DNA of 50,766 bases from Acidobacteriota bacterium (GTDB taxonomy: Bacteria; Acidobacteriota; Vicinamibacteria; Vicinamibacterales; UBA2999). Positions 8,596 through 16,900 of this stretch are shown one piece after another. The translations under genes were made by a program, and so were the position numbers. The notes below the pieces were generated by a model that did not search any database, was not told where the DNA came from, and saw only the letters and a program-made list of their open reading frames with translations. Location: NCBI GenBank assembly GCA_963169195.1, contig CAUJDN010000017.1, positions 1 to 50,766 on the forward strand, written 5' to 3'. How positions within the stretch are numbered: position 1 is the first letter of the stretch; each line of letters begins with the position of its first letter.

Positions 8596-8895
8596 TTGCG
8601 AAGGGTCACGCACCAGGAGACGCGCTGGCGGTTCAACGAGGCCCACGGCCCGCACGCGCATGCCGGCTCGGGCTTCGACTACTCCGGCCCCGCGTTGAAG
8701 GCACTGCCGCACGGATACCGCCATGCGCCGCTGCCGGCGCCGCCCGGCCACTTCATCGACAGGCGGGAGGCGCCCGAGGTCGCGCGGCCACAGATTGCCG
8801 CGCCTCGCCACAACTGCACAGCGTGTCACGTCCCGCGGCCCCCACGCGCCGCCGATCCGGTGGCAGTCGTTCGACGGAAGTCGCGCTCAGCGGCA
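8596..8895 (+). pseudogene. Remnant of a c-type cytochrome, NapB-like second heme region
   Basis: An open frame with no credible start (only TTG at 8596) encodes GHFIDRREAPEV, then PRHNCTACHVPRPP. The CTACH heme-binding motif lies at 8815-8829. The order His-Phe-x-Asp, then an Arg-containing loop, then CxxCHVP resembles the second heme site of NapB, the small diheme subunit of periplasmic nitrate reductase. The first heme motif, a signal peptide and a ribosome site are absent, and no napA is nearby, so this is read as a 3-prime fragment left after deletion. NapB identity is tentative; another small multiheme cytochrome is possible. Confidence 0.4.
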
Positions 8896-8913
8896 GGCCG
8901 CGGTCTCCTACCT

Positions 8914-8980
8914 TGTCTGCGTCATCCGTGTCCCAGCAATCTGCGGCATCTGCGGCCCCGGTGATCTGAGGCATCGGCGG
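8914..8980 (+). repeat. Degenerate ATCTGCGGC-type short-unit tract
   Basis: Repeated variants of ATCTGCGG and CATCCGTG fill the space before the RRM gene promoter. The same vocabulary recurs at 46290-46345. Confidence 0.5.
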
Positions 8981-8983
8981 CTG

Positions 8984-8992
8984 TGCTACAAT
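8984..8992 (+). promoter_or_regulatory. Extended -10 promoter of the RRM gene
   Basis: TGCTACAAT: TACAAT at 8987-8992 with an extended TG one base upstream. Predicted transcript start near 8999, giving a leader of about 180 bases. Confidence 0.55.
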
Positions 8993-8996
8993 CGGC

Positions 8997-9176
8997 GTGT
9001 CAGGTGGAAGACAGCTTCTGCAGTTGGTGACGTTCCGCGTCGAATTCGAGTCCTTCCAGTCTCGCCTCTTCTCCGCAGTACGTGCTCCGTTGGATCAGCC
9101 GAAATCCATCCTCGGCCCATTCCGGGCCAAAGACCGTCAGGCTCCGCACAGGCGGAGTAGAAGTGAGAACAGGTAA
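8997..9176 (+). promoter_or_regulatory. Long leader of the RRM gene with an uninterrupted 59-codon frame
   Basis: About 180 bases separate the -10 element from the RRM start. One frame is open throughout, from a GTG at 8997 to a TAA at 9174-9176, three bases before the RRM ATG, encoding GGRQLLQLVTFRVEFESFQS and a basic tail. The GTG lies at the predicted transcript start, so if translated it would begin at an internal TTG or GTG. A 6-bp hairpin (9142-9147 with 9152-9157, loop ACAG) sits just before the RRM ribosome site. This may be a regulatory leader like those of cold-inducible RNA-binding protein genes, or a leader peptide; both are inference. Confidence 0.4.
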
Positions 9177-9179
9177 CAG

Positions 9180-9497
9180 ATGGCTCTGAAACTCTACGTC
9201 GGGAACATGCCCTTCACCACGGATGAACAGGAGCTCCGCGAGCTCTTCTCGACCGCGGGTACCGTGGACAGCGTGAACGTGATGCGCGACCGGGACACCG
9301 GCCGCGCCCGCGGCTTCGCGTTCGTCGAGATGGCCAGCGAGGCGGACGCGCAGAACGCGATCAGCACGCTGAACAACTACAACTACAATGGCCGCAACCT
9401 CACCGTGAACGAGGCGAAGCCCAAGACCGAGCGCTCCGGCGGCGGCTACGGCGGCGGCTACGGCAACGACCGCCGGCGCTCCGAGCCGCGCTGGTAG
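9180..9497 (+). CDS. RRM-type RNA-binding protein
   Basis: 105 residues forming a single RNA recognition motif with a glycine-rich tail. RNP-2 is KLYVGNMPF (residues 4-12) and RNP-1 is RGFAFVEM (about residues 43-50), both with the aromatic residues that stack on RNA bases. The tail SGGGYGGGYGNDRRRSEPRW resembles cyanobacterial and proteobacterial Rbp proteins, which bind single-stranded RNA and are often cold-induced. A strong extended -10 at 8984-8992 and a long leader suggest regulation at the RNA level. The gene ends in a 10-bp perfect hairpin and is convergent with a lipoprotein gene. Confidence 0.95.
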   Translation: MALKLYVGNMPFTTDEQELRELFSTAGTVDSVNVMRDRDTGRARGFAFVEMASEADAQNAISTLNNYNYNGRNLTVNEAKPKTERSGGGYGGGYGNDRRRSEPRW

Positions 9498-9515
9498 GCT
9501 GAGGCCCTGCGAGGA

Positions 9516-9542
9516 GACGGCCGGCCGTATGTGCCGGCCGTC
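9516..9542 (+). terminator. Strong hairpin after the RRM gene
   Basis: GACGGCCGGC (9516-9525), loop CGTATGT, GCCGGCCGTC (9533-9542): a perfect 10-bp stem 19 bases after the stop. No T-run follows, so termination may be inefficient. Confidence 0.6.
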
Positions 9543-9558
9543 ATCTGGCACGCCTCGC

Positions 9559-9645
9559 GCAAGTGAGAAGTGGGAAGTGAGAAGTCTCCTGACTTCTCAT
9601 TCTCACTTCCCTCTTCGCCTTCCCCTGTCACTCCCTCTCCACCGT
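9559..9645. repeat. AGTGAGAAGT short-unit tract with central hairpin
   Basis: AAGTGAGAAGTGGGAAGTG repeats run into an inverted copy, with a GAGAAGT stem (9579-9585) pairing to ACTTCTC (9592-9598) around CTCCTG. It lies exactly between convergent genes and could serve as a two-way terminator. Confidence 0.6.
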
Positions 9646-10023
9646 GAAGTTCCGTCGCCCGACGGATTGGCCGTCGAGGAACGCCTCCACGCTGTACTTT
9701 CCCTCGGGGAAGCCGCCGGAGTTCTGGATGTGGAACTCGGTCGCTGCGGCGCCCTTGTAGGACACCTCTTTCGACGGCTCGCTGATGAGTCGCCCCTCGT
9801 ACATCCAGCGCACGCCAATCGTGCCCGATCCGGTGTCCGTGGTCAGCACCGATACGTAGATGGTGTCGCCCGGCCTGAACACGGTGGTGTGGCTGCCGAT
9901 ACTGTTGTCCGAGCTGAGCGCCCGGCCCAGCTGGATGGTGGACACCTCGAGCGGCGCGTGCGATCGGCAACCCGCGGCCACGGACAGCGCCGCGGCCAGC
10001 CCCAGCGCAGTCGACAGCCGCAT
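9628..10023 (-). CDS. Putative lipoprotein of unknown function
   Basis: 131 residues. Start ATG at 10023 gives a proper signal peptide, MRLSTALGLAAALSVAAGC, ending in a lipobox (VAAGC), so the mature protein would be lipid-anchored at Cys19. The rest is beta-rich (FRPGDTIYVSVLTTDTGSG, VRWMYEGRLISEPSKEVSY, GGFPEGKYSVEAFLDGQ) and resembles an Ig-like or CARDB-like fold that ends in a strand with VGRRNFTVERE. I do not recognise a named family. Neighbours are convergent (RRM) and an alpha/beta hydrolase upstream on the same strand, separated by a CCAATC-type low-complexity stretch. Confidence 0.75.
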   Translation of the reverse strand: MRLSTALGLAAALSVAAGCRSHAPLEVSTIQLGRALSSDNSIGSHTTVFRPGDTIYVSVLTTDTGSGTIGVRWMYEGRLISEPSKEVSYKGAAATEFHIQNSGGFPEGKYSVEAFLDGQSVGRRNFTVERE

Positions 10024-10040
10024 CACGCCTCGCCTGCAGG

Positions 10041-10096
10041 AAGAAATCACCCAGTCCCCCAATCTTCAATCCCCCCGGATGCATCGCCAATCATCA
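10041..10096 (-). repeat. CCAATCTTCAAT/CCAATCATCAAT low-complexity tract
   Basis: Two imperfect copies of CCAATCNTCAAT separated by a C-run fill the gap between the lipoprotein and hydrolase genes; the last bases include the TGA stop of the hydrolase. Same style as the other short-unit intergenic tracts in the window. Confidence 0.5.
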
Positions 10097-10990
10097 ATGA
10101 AGAGTCCGCACCAGCAGCGCGGTCACCAGCTCGGGCCGCTCGGCATGGATCCAATGCCCACCTGCGGCATGATGCAGGTGCACGCGCGCGCCCGCCGCGG
10201 CCTCGATGCGGCGCACGGCCTCGGAGGTGATCGCGTTCGACTCGCTCGCCTTCAGGATGTGGATGTCGTGCACGGGTGAGGGCCGCTCGATGACCGCCCA
10301 GAGGTCGGTCGCGAAGAAGTCGAGCAGCAGGCGTTCCATGGCGTCGAAGTCCAGCTGCCAGCGAAAGCTCTCGCCGTCGCGCACGAGGTTGGTGCTCATC
10401 CACTGGGCCACGCCAACCGTGTACCCATGCTCGACGAGCGCCGCCTGTGCCGCCTCGCGGGAGTGAAAGCGCAAGGGGAGCCCCCTGATCACGCGCAGCA
10501 TGTTGTACGCGCTCCCCGAGGGCGGCTTCACCTCGGGCGTCGAGTCGATCACCCATACCTGGAGCGGCGTGCCCGGTGCCGCGGCCGCCATCGCCAACGC
10601 GACCTTTCCACCGTAGGAATGGCCGAGAACGGCCGCTGGTGACACGTGAGCGCGCGCCAGCCAGTCCCCGACGTCCCGGGCGAGGCCGTGCACGGTATCG
10701 CCGTGGGCGCCTGGGCCGGACAACCCGTGGTGGGGCAGGTCCACCAGCCAGCACGCGTACTCCGGCCGCGCCGCGATCAGGCTCCTCGCAATGCCGAGCC
10801 AGTTGCGCCCGCGCCCGTAGATGCCGTGCAGCATCACGAGGCCGCGGGTGGTGTGGTCGTGCTCCGCCACGCGCGTGGCGGCCACGCTGTGGACAGTCTG
10901 CCTCGAGGACACCTGTCTACCGTACACCAGGGCGACGAATCGCGCGGCGAACCTGCCGCGCGAAGCGCGGCCCACGCGGAGCGCCCACAC
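10094..10990 (-). CDS. Alpha/beta-fold hydrolase (YbfF-like esterase)
   Basis: 298 residues from the first start; the hydrolase core begins around residue 48 with GLVMLHGIYGRGRNWLGIAR (oxyanion-hole region HGIYG). The nucleophile elbow is GHSYGG, the acid is likely the Asp in the ERPSPVHDIHILKASES region, and the base is the His of GGHWIHAERP near the C-terminus. The motif order fits small acyl-CoA thioesterase/esterases of the YbfF type. No signal peptide is evident, so it is probably cytoplasmic. The true start may be later, because the first 40 residues are Arg- and Ala-rich and weakly conserved-looking. Substrate unknown. Confidence 0.85.
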   Translation of the reverse strand: MWALRVGRASRGRFAARFVALVYGRQVSSRQTVHSVAATRVAEHDHTTRGLVMLHGIYGRGRNWLGIARSLIAARPEYACWLVDLPHHGLSGPGAHGDTVHGLARDVGDWLARAHVSPAAVLGHSYGGKVALAMAAAAPGTPLQVWVIDSTPEVKPPSGSAYNMLRVIRGLPLRFHSREAAQAALVEHGYTVGVAQWMSTNLVRDGESFRWQLDFDAMERLLLDFFATDLWAVIERPSPVHDIHILKASESNAITSEAVRRIEAAAGARVHLHHAAGGHWIHAERPELVTALLVRTLH

Positions 10991-11029
10991 TGCGACCCTT
11001 CGTCATGGCCCCGCGTCGCCACAAGGTCT

Positions 11030-11971
11030 TCATCGCACCGGCTGAACGACGATGGCCATCGGGGTCGTGCCTGCCCGGGCCATCTCCATCACGTGCACGG
11101 TCGCCGTTCGGAACCGGACGCGGTTGTCGATCGCAATGGTAGCCTCCACCGCGTAGCGGCGTCCCGCCTCGAGCGCCCCAGCCGCGTAGGTCAGCGAGAA
11201 CGGGATGGGCACCTGCTCGCCCTTCGTGACCAGCACCTGCCGCGCCACCACGTCCGCGGGCGCATCAGCGCGCGAGATGTCTACGAGCCGGACCTCCACG
11301 ACGGCCCCGGCGGGCAGCGCCTGCCGAGTGCGATAGGCCACCGTGCCCGTCAACGCTGCCGTCCCGGCGGGGCTTGCGAGATGGCACCCGCGCGCGAACA
11401 CCGCGTCACCGTCGGCTTCGGCGAAGTGGCGCCCGCCGGCCGGGCCGCGCCAGGCCCGCACACCGTCGGTGTAGAGATTCCCGTTCGCGACGGGCACCTC
11501 GCGCATCTGGTAGGTCTCGCCCCGGAACGTGATGGCTGCGGCCTCGAGGCGGGCCGTGACCTTCACGGTGAGCCCGTCGGCGCACTGGTAGTGCTCGGTG
11601 GCCGGCGCGGGCCGCCACGACGACAACCCGGTGACCGTGCAGTTCAGCCGCGTCCCGGCGGTCCGATCGGCCGCGGACAACGTCGCCTCGGCGCCTCTGG
11701 TGAACCAGTCGTGCCGGCCGTCGCTGTACCGTGCGCCCGATCCCGATCGCACGCTCGGCAGCCGCTCGAGGCGCCCGTCCACGAAGATGACGGCGTGCCG
11801 GCCCTCGTACCAGACGGGCACGCGCACGCCTTCGCCGCACTGGTAGTCGATGCGTGGCGACCAGGCGGCTGGCGCCGGCGCAGCGGTGGGCGTCGCCTGA
11901 CCCTGCGCCGGGCGCGCGGGAACCAGGCAGGCGAGCACGACCGCAACGCGCCACCACCGGTGTCGGGTCAC
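11030..11971 (-). CDS. Secreted MliC-MliC-YscW (YbaY-like) fusion protein
   Basis: 313 residues. GTG at 11971 overlaps the upstream stop (GTGA) and has an AGGAGG five bases before it, which decides the start. A signal peptide (about 1-24, ending PAQG) is followed by two copies of an MliC-type lysozyme-inhibitor domain. The first (about 41-115) has IDYQCGEGVRVPVWYEG, VDGRLERLPSV, SGARYSDGRHDWFTRGAEA; the second (about 127-195) is more divergent, starting HYQCADGLTVKV. The C-terminus (about 205-313) is a YscW/YbaY-type domain: LTGTVAYRTRQALPAGAVVEVRLVD, IPFSLTYAAGALEAGRRYAV. MliC domains inhibit c-type lysozyme in the periplasm (family knowledge), so envelope protection is a reasonable role. 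The partner upstream is a triple beta/gamma-crystallin protein in the same operon. Confidence 0.85.
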   Translation of the reverse strand: MTRHRWWRVAVVLACLVPARPAQGQATPTAAPAPAAWSPRIDYQCGEGVRVPVWYEGRHAVIFVDGRLERLPSVRSGSGARYSDGRHDWFTRGAEATLSAADRTAGTRLNCTVTGLSSWRPAPATEHYQCADGLTVKVTARLEAAAITFRGETYQMREVPVANGNLYTDGVRAWRGPAGGRHFAEADGDAVFARGCHLASPAGTAALTGTVAYRTRQALPAGAVVEVRLVDISRADAPADVVARQVLVTKGEQVPIPFSLTYAAGALEAGRRYAVEATIAIDNRVRFRTATVHVMEMARAGTTPMAIVVQPVR

Positions 11972-12876
11972 TGCATCCTCCTCGCCGAGCGAATCCGGTC
12001 GCGCCATCCCACGCGCGCCAGGTCGGTCTCGTCGTTTCCCACGAGGCGGCACTGGCCCATGAAGTTCGGCGCGTCGCAGATCTGCCAGACGCCCTCCACA
12101 CGCAGGCTCTCGGCTCGGCCCGACAGCGGGCCGAGCGCCGCGGCATCATTCGTGAGCGTCTGCGACCGCCCGCGGAACTCCGTGCGGTCGAACAACTGCA
12201 ACCGGACCGCTGGCAGGGGCGGTGGCAGGACACCGATGCCGCCGCCACCGCTACCGGCGACGGGACGCGCAGACGACACGCGGCGCGACAAGCCGATCGA
12301 CGAGAGGTTGGCCAGGTCGCTCGTCACCGTGCGGCAATCACGGAACCGTGTGTCTTCGCAGAGCTGCCACGGTCCGCCATTCACGCGAACACTCTGCGCC
12401 GCGTTGTCGAAGCCGAACGACCGCAGGTCCGACACCGCCGAGGTGATCACCCGCTGCTCGCCGGTGTAACCGCTGCCGCGGTAGAGCGTGATGGACGGCC
12501 CTGCCGTCGGCGGAGGCGGATATCCGCCGCCGCCCTGCACGCGCCGCAGTGACGAGATGCGGTTGTCCCACCGCACGCGACCAAGATCGGGCTCCGTGCC
12601 CGAGAACACCTGGCAACGGCCCCGGAAGTTCGGCTCCTCGCAGGCCTCCCACATCTCGCCGGACCCGATCCGCAGGCTCGAGATCCGGTTGTCCAGCCGG
12701 AAGGCGCCGAGGTTCGGCGTGTCCTGCAGGAACGTCGCGTTCTCGCCCCGGTAGTTCCGGTCCTCGAATACCGTGATCCCGATCCCGCCGATGCCCCGCT
12801 GCTGTGCCGCCAGACCAGCCAGAGCCAGCCCCCATGCTGCCGCGATCAGCGTCACGGCCATGCGTTTGTGCAACAT
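11968..12876 (-). CDS. Secreted triple beta/gamma-crystallin-like protein
   Basis: 302 residues. ATG at 12876 has GGAGGT upstream and gives a clean signal peptide (MLHKRMAVTLIAAAWGLALAGLAAQ). Three beta/gamma-crystallin-type double-Greek-key domains follow. The first has FEDRNYRGENATFLQDTPNL and DNRISSLRI then a second half with RGRCQVFSGTEPDLGRVRWD. The second starts ITLYRGSGYTGEQRVI. The third starts LQLFDRTEFRGRSQTLTN and ends DLARVGWRDRIRSARRMQ. The domains are joined by Gly/Pro-rich linkers. Microbial members bind calcium through N/D-x-x-S/T-S sites; DNRISS repeats here fit that pattern. Its stop overlaps the start of the MliC-YscW gene, so both are made together. Confidence 0.85.
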   Translation of the reverse strand: MLHKRMAVTLIAAAWGLALAGLAAQQRGIGGIGITVFEDRNYRGENATFLQDTPNLGAFRLDNRISSLRIGSGEMWEACEEPNFRGRCQVFSGTEPDLGRVRWDNRISSLRRVQGGGGYPPPPTAGPSITLYRGSGYTGEQRVITSAVSDLRSFGFDNAAQSVRVNGGPWQLCEDTRFRDCRTVTSDLANLSSIGLSRRVSSARPVAGSGGGGIGVLPPPLPAVRLQLFDRTEFRGRSQTLTNDAAALGPLSGRAESLRVEGVWQICDAPNFMGQCRLVGNDETDLARVGWRDRIRSARRMQ

Positions 12877-12930
12877 CCCGACCTCCAACTCCGGTTCAGA
12901 CGCCGGCCATCCGCCGCGCGTCTCCGTGAC

Positions 12931-12969
12931 CGCACCCTGCACCCCTTGCCCCCTGCACCCCGCACCTGT
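12931..12969 (-). repeat. CCCTGCACC short-unit tract
   Basis: Four to five imperfect CCCTGCACC/CCTTGCCCC units between the crystallin gene start and the end of the EamA transporter gene. Confidence 0.6.
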
Positions 12970-12981
12970 GCTCGCATGCAC

Positions 12982-13896
12982 CTACGGCCGCAGATTCACC
13001 ACGCCAATGCTCCCGACGATCATCACCGCGCCACCCAGCAACTGCAGGTCGAACGGCTCGGCAAGGAACACCGTCCCGAGCGCAAGGCCCACGGCGGGAA
13101 TGGCGTAGGTGACCATGGACGCGCGCGAGGCGCCCAGCGTCGCGATGATCGAATAGAAGATGAGATACGCGAGGAACGTGTTCAGCACTCCCAGCGTCAC
13201 CGCCGCGAAGGCCACGCGCGGCGCCAGCGACAGCAGCGCCGCGGGCGCCGCGCCACCAGCCAACGGCGCCAGGTAGGCGAGGATCCCCGTGATCACCGCC
13301 GTCACCGTCATCGTCCCGGCCGCCACGACGATGGGGGGAAGCCGCTGCTGGATGGCCTTCCGGCTATAGACACCGCCGACGGCGTAGCAGAACGCGGCAG
13401 CCACGATGGCCAGTTGTCCGAGCAGGTGATGGCCCGCGTCCGTGCTCCCGCCGCCCGCTGGCGTGCGGGTGCCCAGGACGACCACACCGGCGAACCCGAC
13501 GAGCAGCCCGGCCACCTTCTGCGGGGTGATGCGCTCGTCGTGGAAGGCGAAGTGCGCCAGGACCAGCGTGAAGAGTGCCGCAGTCCCCTGGAGCACCGCC
13601 GCCAGCCCGCTCTCGACGCTCCGCTCGCCCCAGGTGATCAGCGTGAACGGGATGACGGTGTTCACCACTCCCAGGAATACGATGTCGCCGAGGCCCGCGG
13701 CGTCGCGCGGCCATCGCCGGCCCTGCAGGAACGCCACCGCGTTCAGCCCGAGCGCCGCGATGGCGGTCCTGATGAACACGAGCTGAAAGGTCGAGAGCTC
13801 GGCGACGCCGATGCGGATGAAGAGGAACGACGATCCCCAGATGACGGCCAGGGCCCAGAACCCGGCCCACGCCCTGCCCGCTGTCATGACGCCCAT
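12982..13896 (-). CDS. EamA/DMT-superfamily transporter
   Basis: 304 residues with ten predicted spans in two five-span EamA repeats. The first starts FWALAVIWGSSFLFIRIGV and contains FIRTAIAALGLNAVAF; its end has SGLAAVLQGTAALFTLVLAH. The second starts LLGQLAIVAAAFCYAVGGVYSR and ends GASRASMVTYAIPAVGLALG and FLAEPFD. The family exports or imports small metabolites such as amino acids; the substrate is not readable. ATG at 13896 follows a short gap from the MFS/spermidine-synthase gene on the same strand. Confidence 0.9.
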   Translation of the reverse strand: MGVMTAGRAWAGFWALAVIWGSSFLFIRIGVAELSTFQLVFIRTAIAALGLNAVAFLQGRRWPRDAAGLGDIVFLGVVNTVIPFTLITWGERSVESGLAAVLQGTAALFTLVLAHFAFHDERITPQKVAGLLVGFAGVVVLGTRTPAGGGSTDAGHHLLGQLAIVAAAFCYAVGGVYSRKAIQQRLPPIVVAAGTMTVTAVITGILAYLAPLAGGAAPAALLSLAPRVAFAAVTLGVLNTFLAYLIFYSIIATLGASRASMVTYAIPAVGLALGTVFLAEPFDLQLLGGAVMIVGSIGVVNLRP

Positions 13897-13950
13897 TCGA
13901 CAGACTGTACCAGCGGGCCGCGTGCGGATGCATGGCCGGCGCCGGCCGAT

Positions 13951-16900
13951 CTACCGTGTTCGCGCAAGCCCTTCCCGCGCCACGGCGGAGTCCGGCGCCA
14001 GCCAGAGCGCCTCGGCGAAGTAGCCGCGGGCCGCGGCCCGATCGCCGGCTTCCATCGCCAGCAGGCCCAGGTTGGTGTAGGCCGTGCTGTCGTGCGCATC
14101 GAACCCGAGCGACGTCTCGAAGGCCTTGCGCGCCGCCTCGAGCCGGCCAAGCTTCGTGTAGGCCGCGCCCGCCAGGTCGTACACGGGGGCGTAGGCTGCG
14201 TCGGCGGCTACAGCGCGCTCCGCCAGCCGCGCGGCCTCCCGGGCGTCGCCGTGGAGGAAGGCGGCCGCAGCCGCGTAGTACAGCGTCGGCGCCCGGTCTG
14301 GCGCGACGCGCCGCATCGCGGCCACCGCGCCGTCGAGCGGTACGGTGTTGCCGGCATCCGCGTGGATTGAGGCCAGTTGCTCCAGTCCGGCCAGGCTCTG
14401 TGGGTCCAGGCGCGCGGCCTCTTCCGCCGCCTCCACGGCCCCGTCCATGAGGCCGGCGGCGGCCCGGGTCTTCGAGAGCGCGGCCAGCACGTCCGGATGT
14501 GGTGGGCGCCCGGCGGAGAGCGCCTCGATGGCCTCGACGGCAAACGGCGACTGGCCCGTGAGCCCGGCCGCTCGCACGAAGCCGTCCAGGGCAGCCGTGT
14601 CGGTCACGTCCAGTTCGAGGGCGCGCCTGAAGTCGTCGTAGGCGCGACCGTGCACGTCGGATTTTGCCATCATCAGGCCGCGGTTGCGCCACTCGGCGGC
14701 GCCGGCGCGCGACCGCGCCTCACGCACGGCACCGGGCCCGCTCCCTTCCACCGCCAGCGCCGAAAGCCTCGTCACGTTTGCGCCCGCCTCGCCCCTTTGG
14801 ATCTGGCGCGGCGCGGAGAACTCCAGCCGCATCGTGTCGTCGATGAACAGCGCGGCGCCACCCGCGTATGGCTTCAGCTCGCCGGGCCCGCCGATGTAGA
14901 GCGACAGCACCGAGAACGGCTCCAGCGCCGAGACCAGCGCCAGGTCCTCGGCCACACCGGGGCGCCTCCAGTGCTCGTGCATCCGCTCCAGCCGCGCGTC
15001 CAGCGGCTCATCCGACGCCATCATCAGCACATCGTCTCCTCCGACCAGCCAGACGGTGCCGTGCGGGAACACGGACAGGAACGTCGCCACGATCGACCGC
15101 AGATCCGCCTCGCTGATGTTGTAGGCGTTGGTCCACTGGCAGATGAGGCCACCCGGCGCCAGCCGGTCGCGCGCGCCCTCGAAGAATTCGCGCGTGAAGA
15201 GCGCCGCCACGCCGGCGATCCACGGGTTCGACGGCTCCGAGATGATGACGTCGTACTTCTTCGGCGTCAGCAGCAGGTGTGACCGCCCGTCCCCGACGAT
15301 GAGGTTGGTGCGAGGGTCGGCGAGGGCGCGATGGTTCTCGGCATCGAAGAAGCGGGAGGCGTCCACCACCTCGGGCGAGATCTCGATGACGTCGGCGCGT
15401 GCGATCGGGTGGCGAAGCGCGGAGCCGACGGTGACGCCGCTCCCCAGGCCGATGATGGCGACGTCCCGCGGGTCGTCGTGGATCAGCAGGGGCAGGTGGG
15501 CAATCAGCTTCTGCGTCAGCATGTCCCCGCGGTTCGAGGCGTCCACCTTGCCGTCCACGGCCAGGGTCGTCGTGCCCGTGAGCCTCTTCACGGTCACGGT
15601 GGCCGCCGCGCCCTCGCGGTAGTAGAGCATCGTCCCCGCCTTCAGCATGGTCTCGAGGTCGAGGTCGCGGGGGACGAACGGCGCATACATGTAGGGCCCG
15701 CTGGCCAGGAGCTCGCGGTCCCACGGCGGGCTGAGAACGAGCACGATCGCCGCCGTCACGGACGCCAGCACACCTGCGACGCGCGCGGCACCGGGGAGGG
15801 CCGCTCTCACGACGACCATCAACGCGGCCGTGATGAGGCAGACGCTCACCACCTGCAGCGTGACCTGGAGGCCGAATCGCGGGATGAAGAAGAAGCCCGC
15901 GGCCAGCGAGCCCGCGACGGCTCCCAGCGTGTTGACGGCATACACCGCGCCGAATCGCCCGGCCACGCGCTCCGCGTGGTCGCCCGCGAGGGACAGCGCG
16001 AGCGGGAACGCCGCGCCGAGGCAGATGGCGGTGGGCAGGACAAGCCCTGCTGTGAGGAGCAGGCCCTGGGTGAGCAGCTCGCTGAAAGGATCCGCAGCGG
16101 TGGCCATCTGCCGGGCCACCATCCTCGGGATGCCCTGTGCCGCTAACGAGTACGTGTAACTGGTCGTGATGGCGCCAAGCGCCAGCGCGATGGCCACCCA
16201 TGCAGCGGGCCGCCTCGCGCGCCCGACCATCCACGCGCCGGCGGCGGAGCCGATGGCCACGCCCCCAACCACCGCCGCCAGCGTGGCCGCAAACGCGTAG
16301 GTGGTGGGACCGAGGATCAGCGCGAGGATGCGGGTCCACGCGATCTCGTGCATGAGGGAGGCAAAGCCGGACAGGCCGAGGACGCCGGCCGCCAGCCACC
16401 GGCCATCGTCACCTCTCGTGTAGCCGGCGGGGGCCTCCGCCCGTGAGCTCGCGCGCGCACGATCGCGGCGGCGCGTGGAGCGTTCGGCACGAGCAACGCC
16501 TTCCTCGCCGTCCGTAACCGTGGCGGCCTCCCGCCCATCGGCCCGGCTTCGAATCACCACGACCACGGCCAGCGCCGCGACGACGGAGCCGGCGACACCC
16601 ACCCGGGTGGCGCCGGAGATCCCGATGGCCGGGACGAGCACGAACCCGGCGAGCATCGCCCCCACGGCGGCACCGGCCGTGTTGAGCGCGTAGAGCACGC
16701 CGCTCTGCCGCGCCGGCCTCCCGCTCTCGCTCGCGAACCAGCGGATGGCCGTAGGAAACGTGGCGCCGAGCGCCGCGGCCGGGATGAACACCATCACCAG
16801 GCACGAGACGAGGCGCACCGTGGGGAACAGCAGCCCCGGTCCACCTTCGCCGTAGGCCCACGACAGGAGCGGTGTCAGCGCTCGCAGCTCCCAGGGCAGC

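Noticed and set aside
9000..9551. Minus-strand frame across the RRM gene and its leader
   Set aside because: It is antisense to the well-supported RRM gene and contains no recognisable domain.
12868..14370. 500-codon plus-strand frame across the EamA transporter gene
   Set aside because: His/Arg/Gln-rich antisense shadow; the minus strand encodes a clear ten-span transporter.
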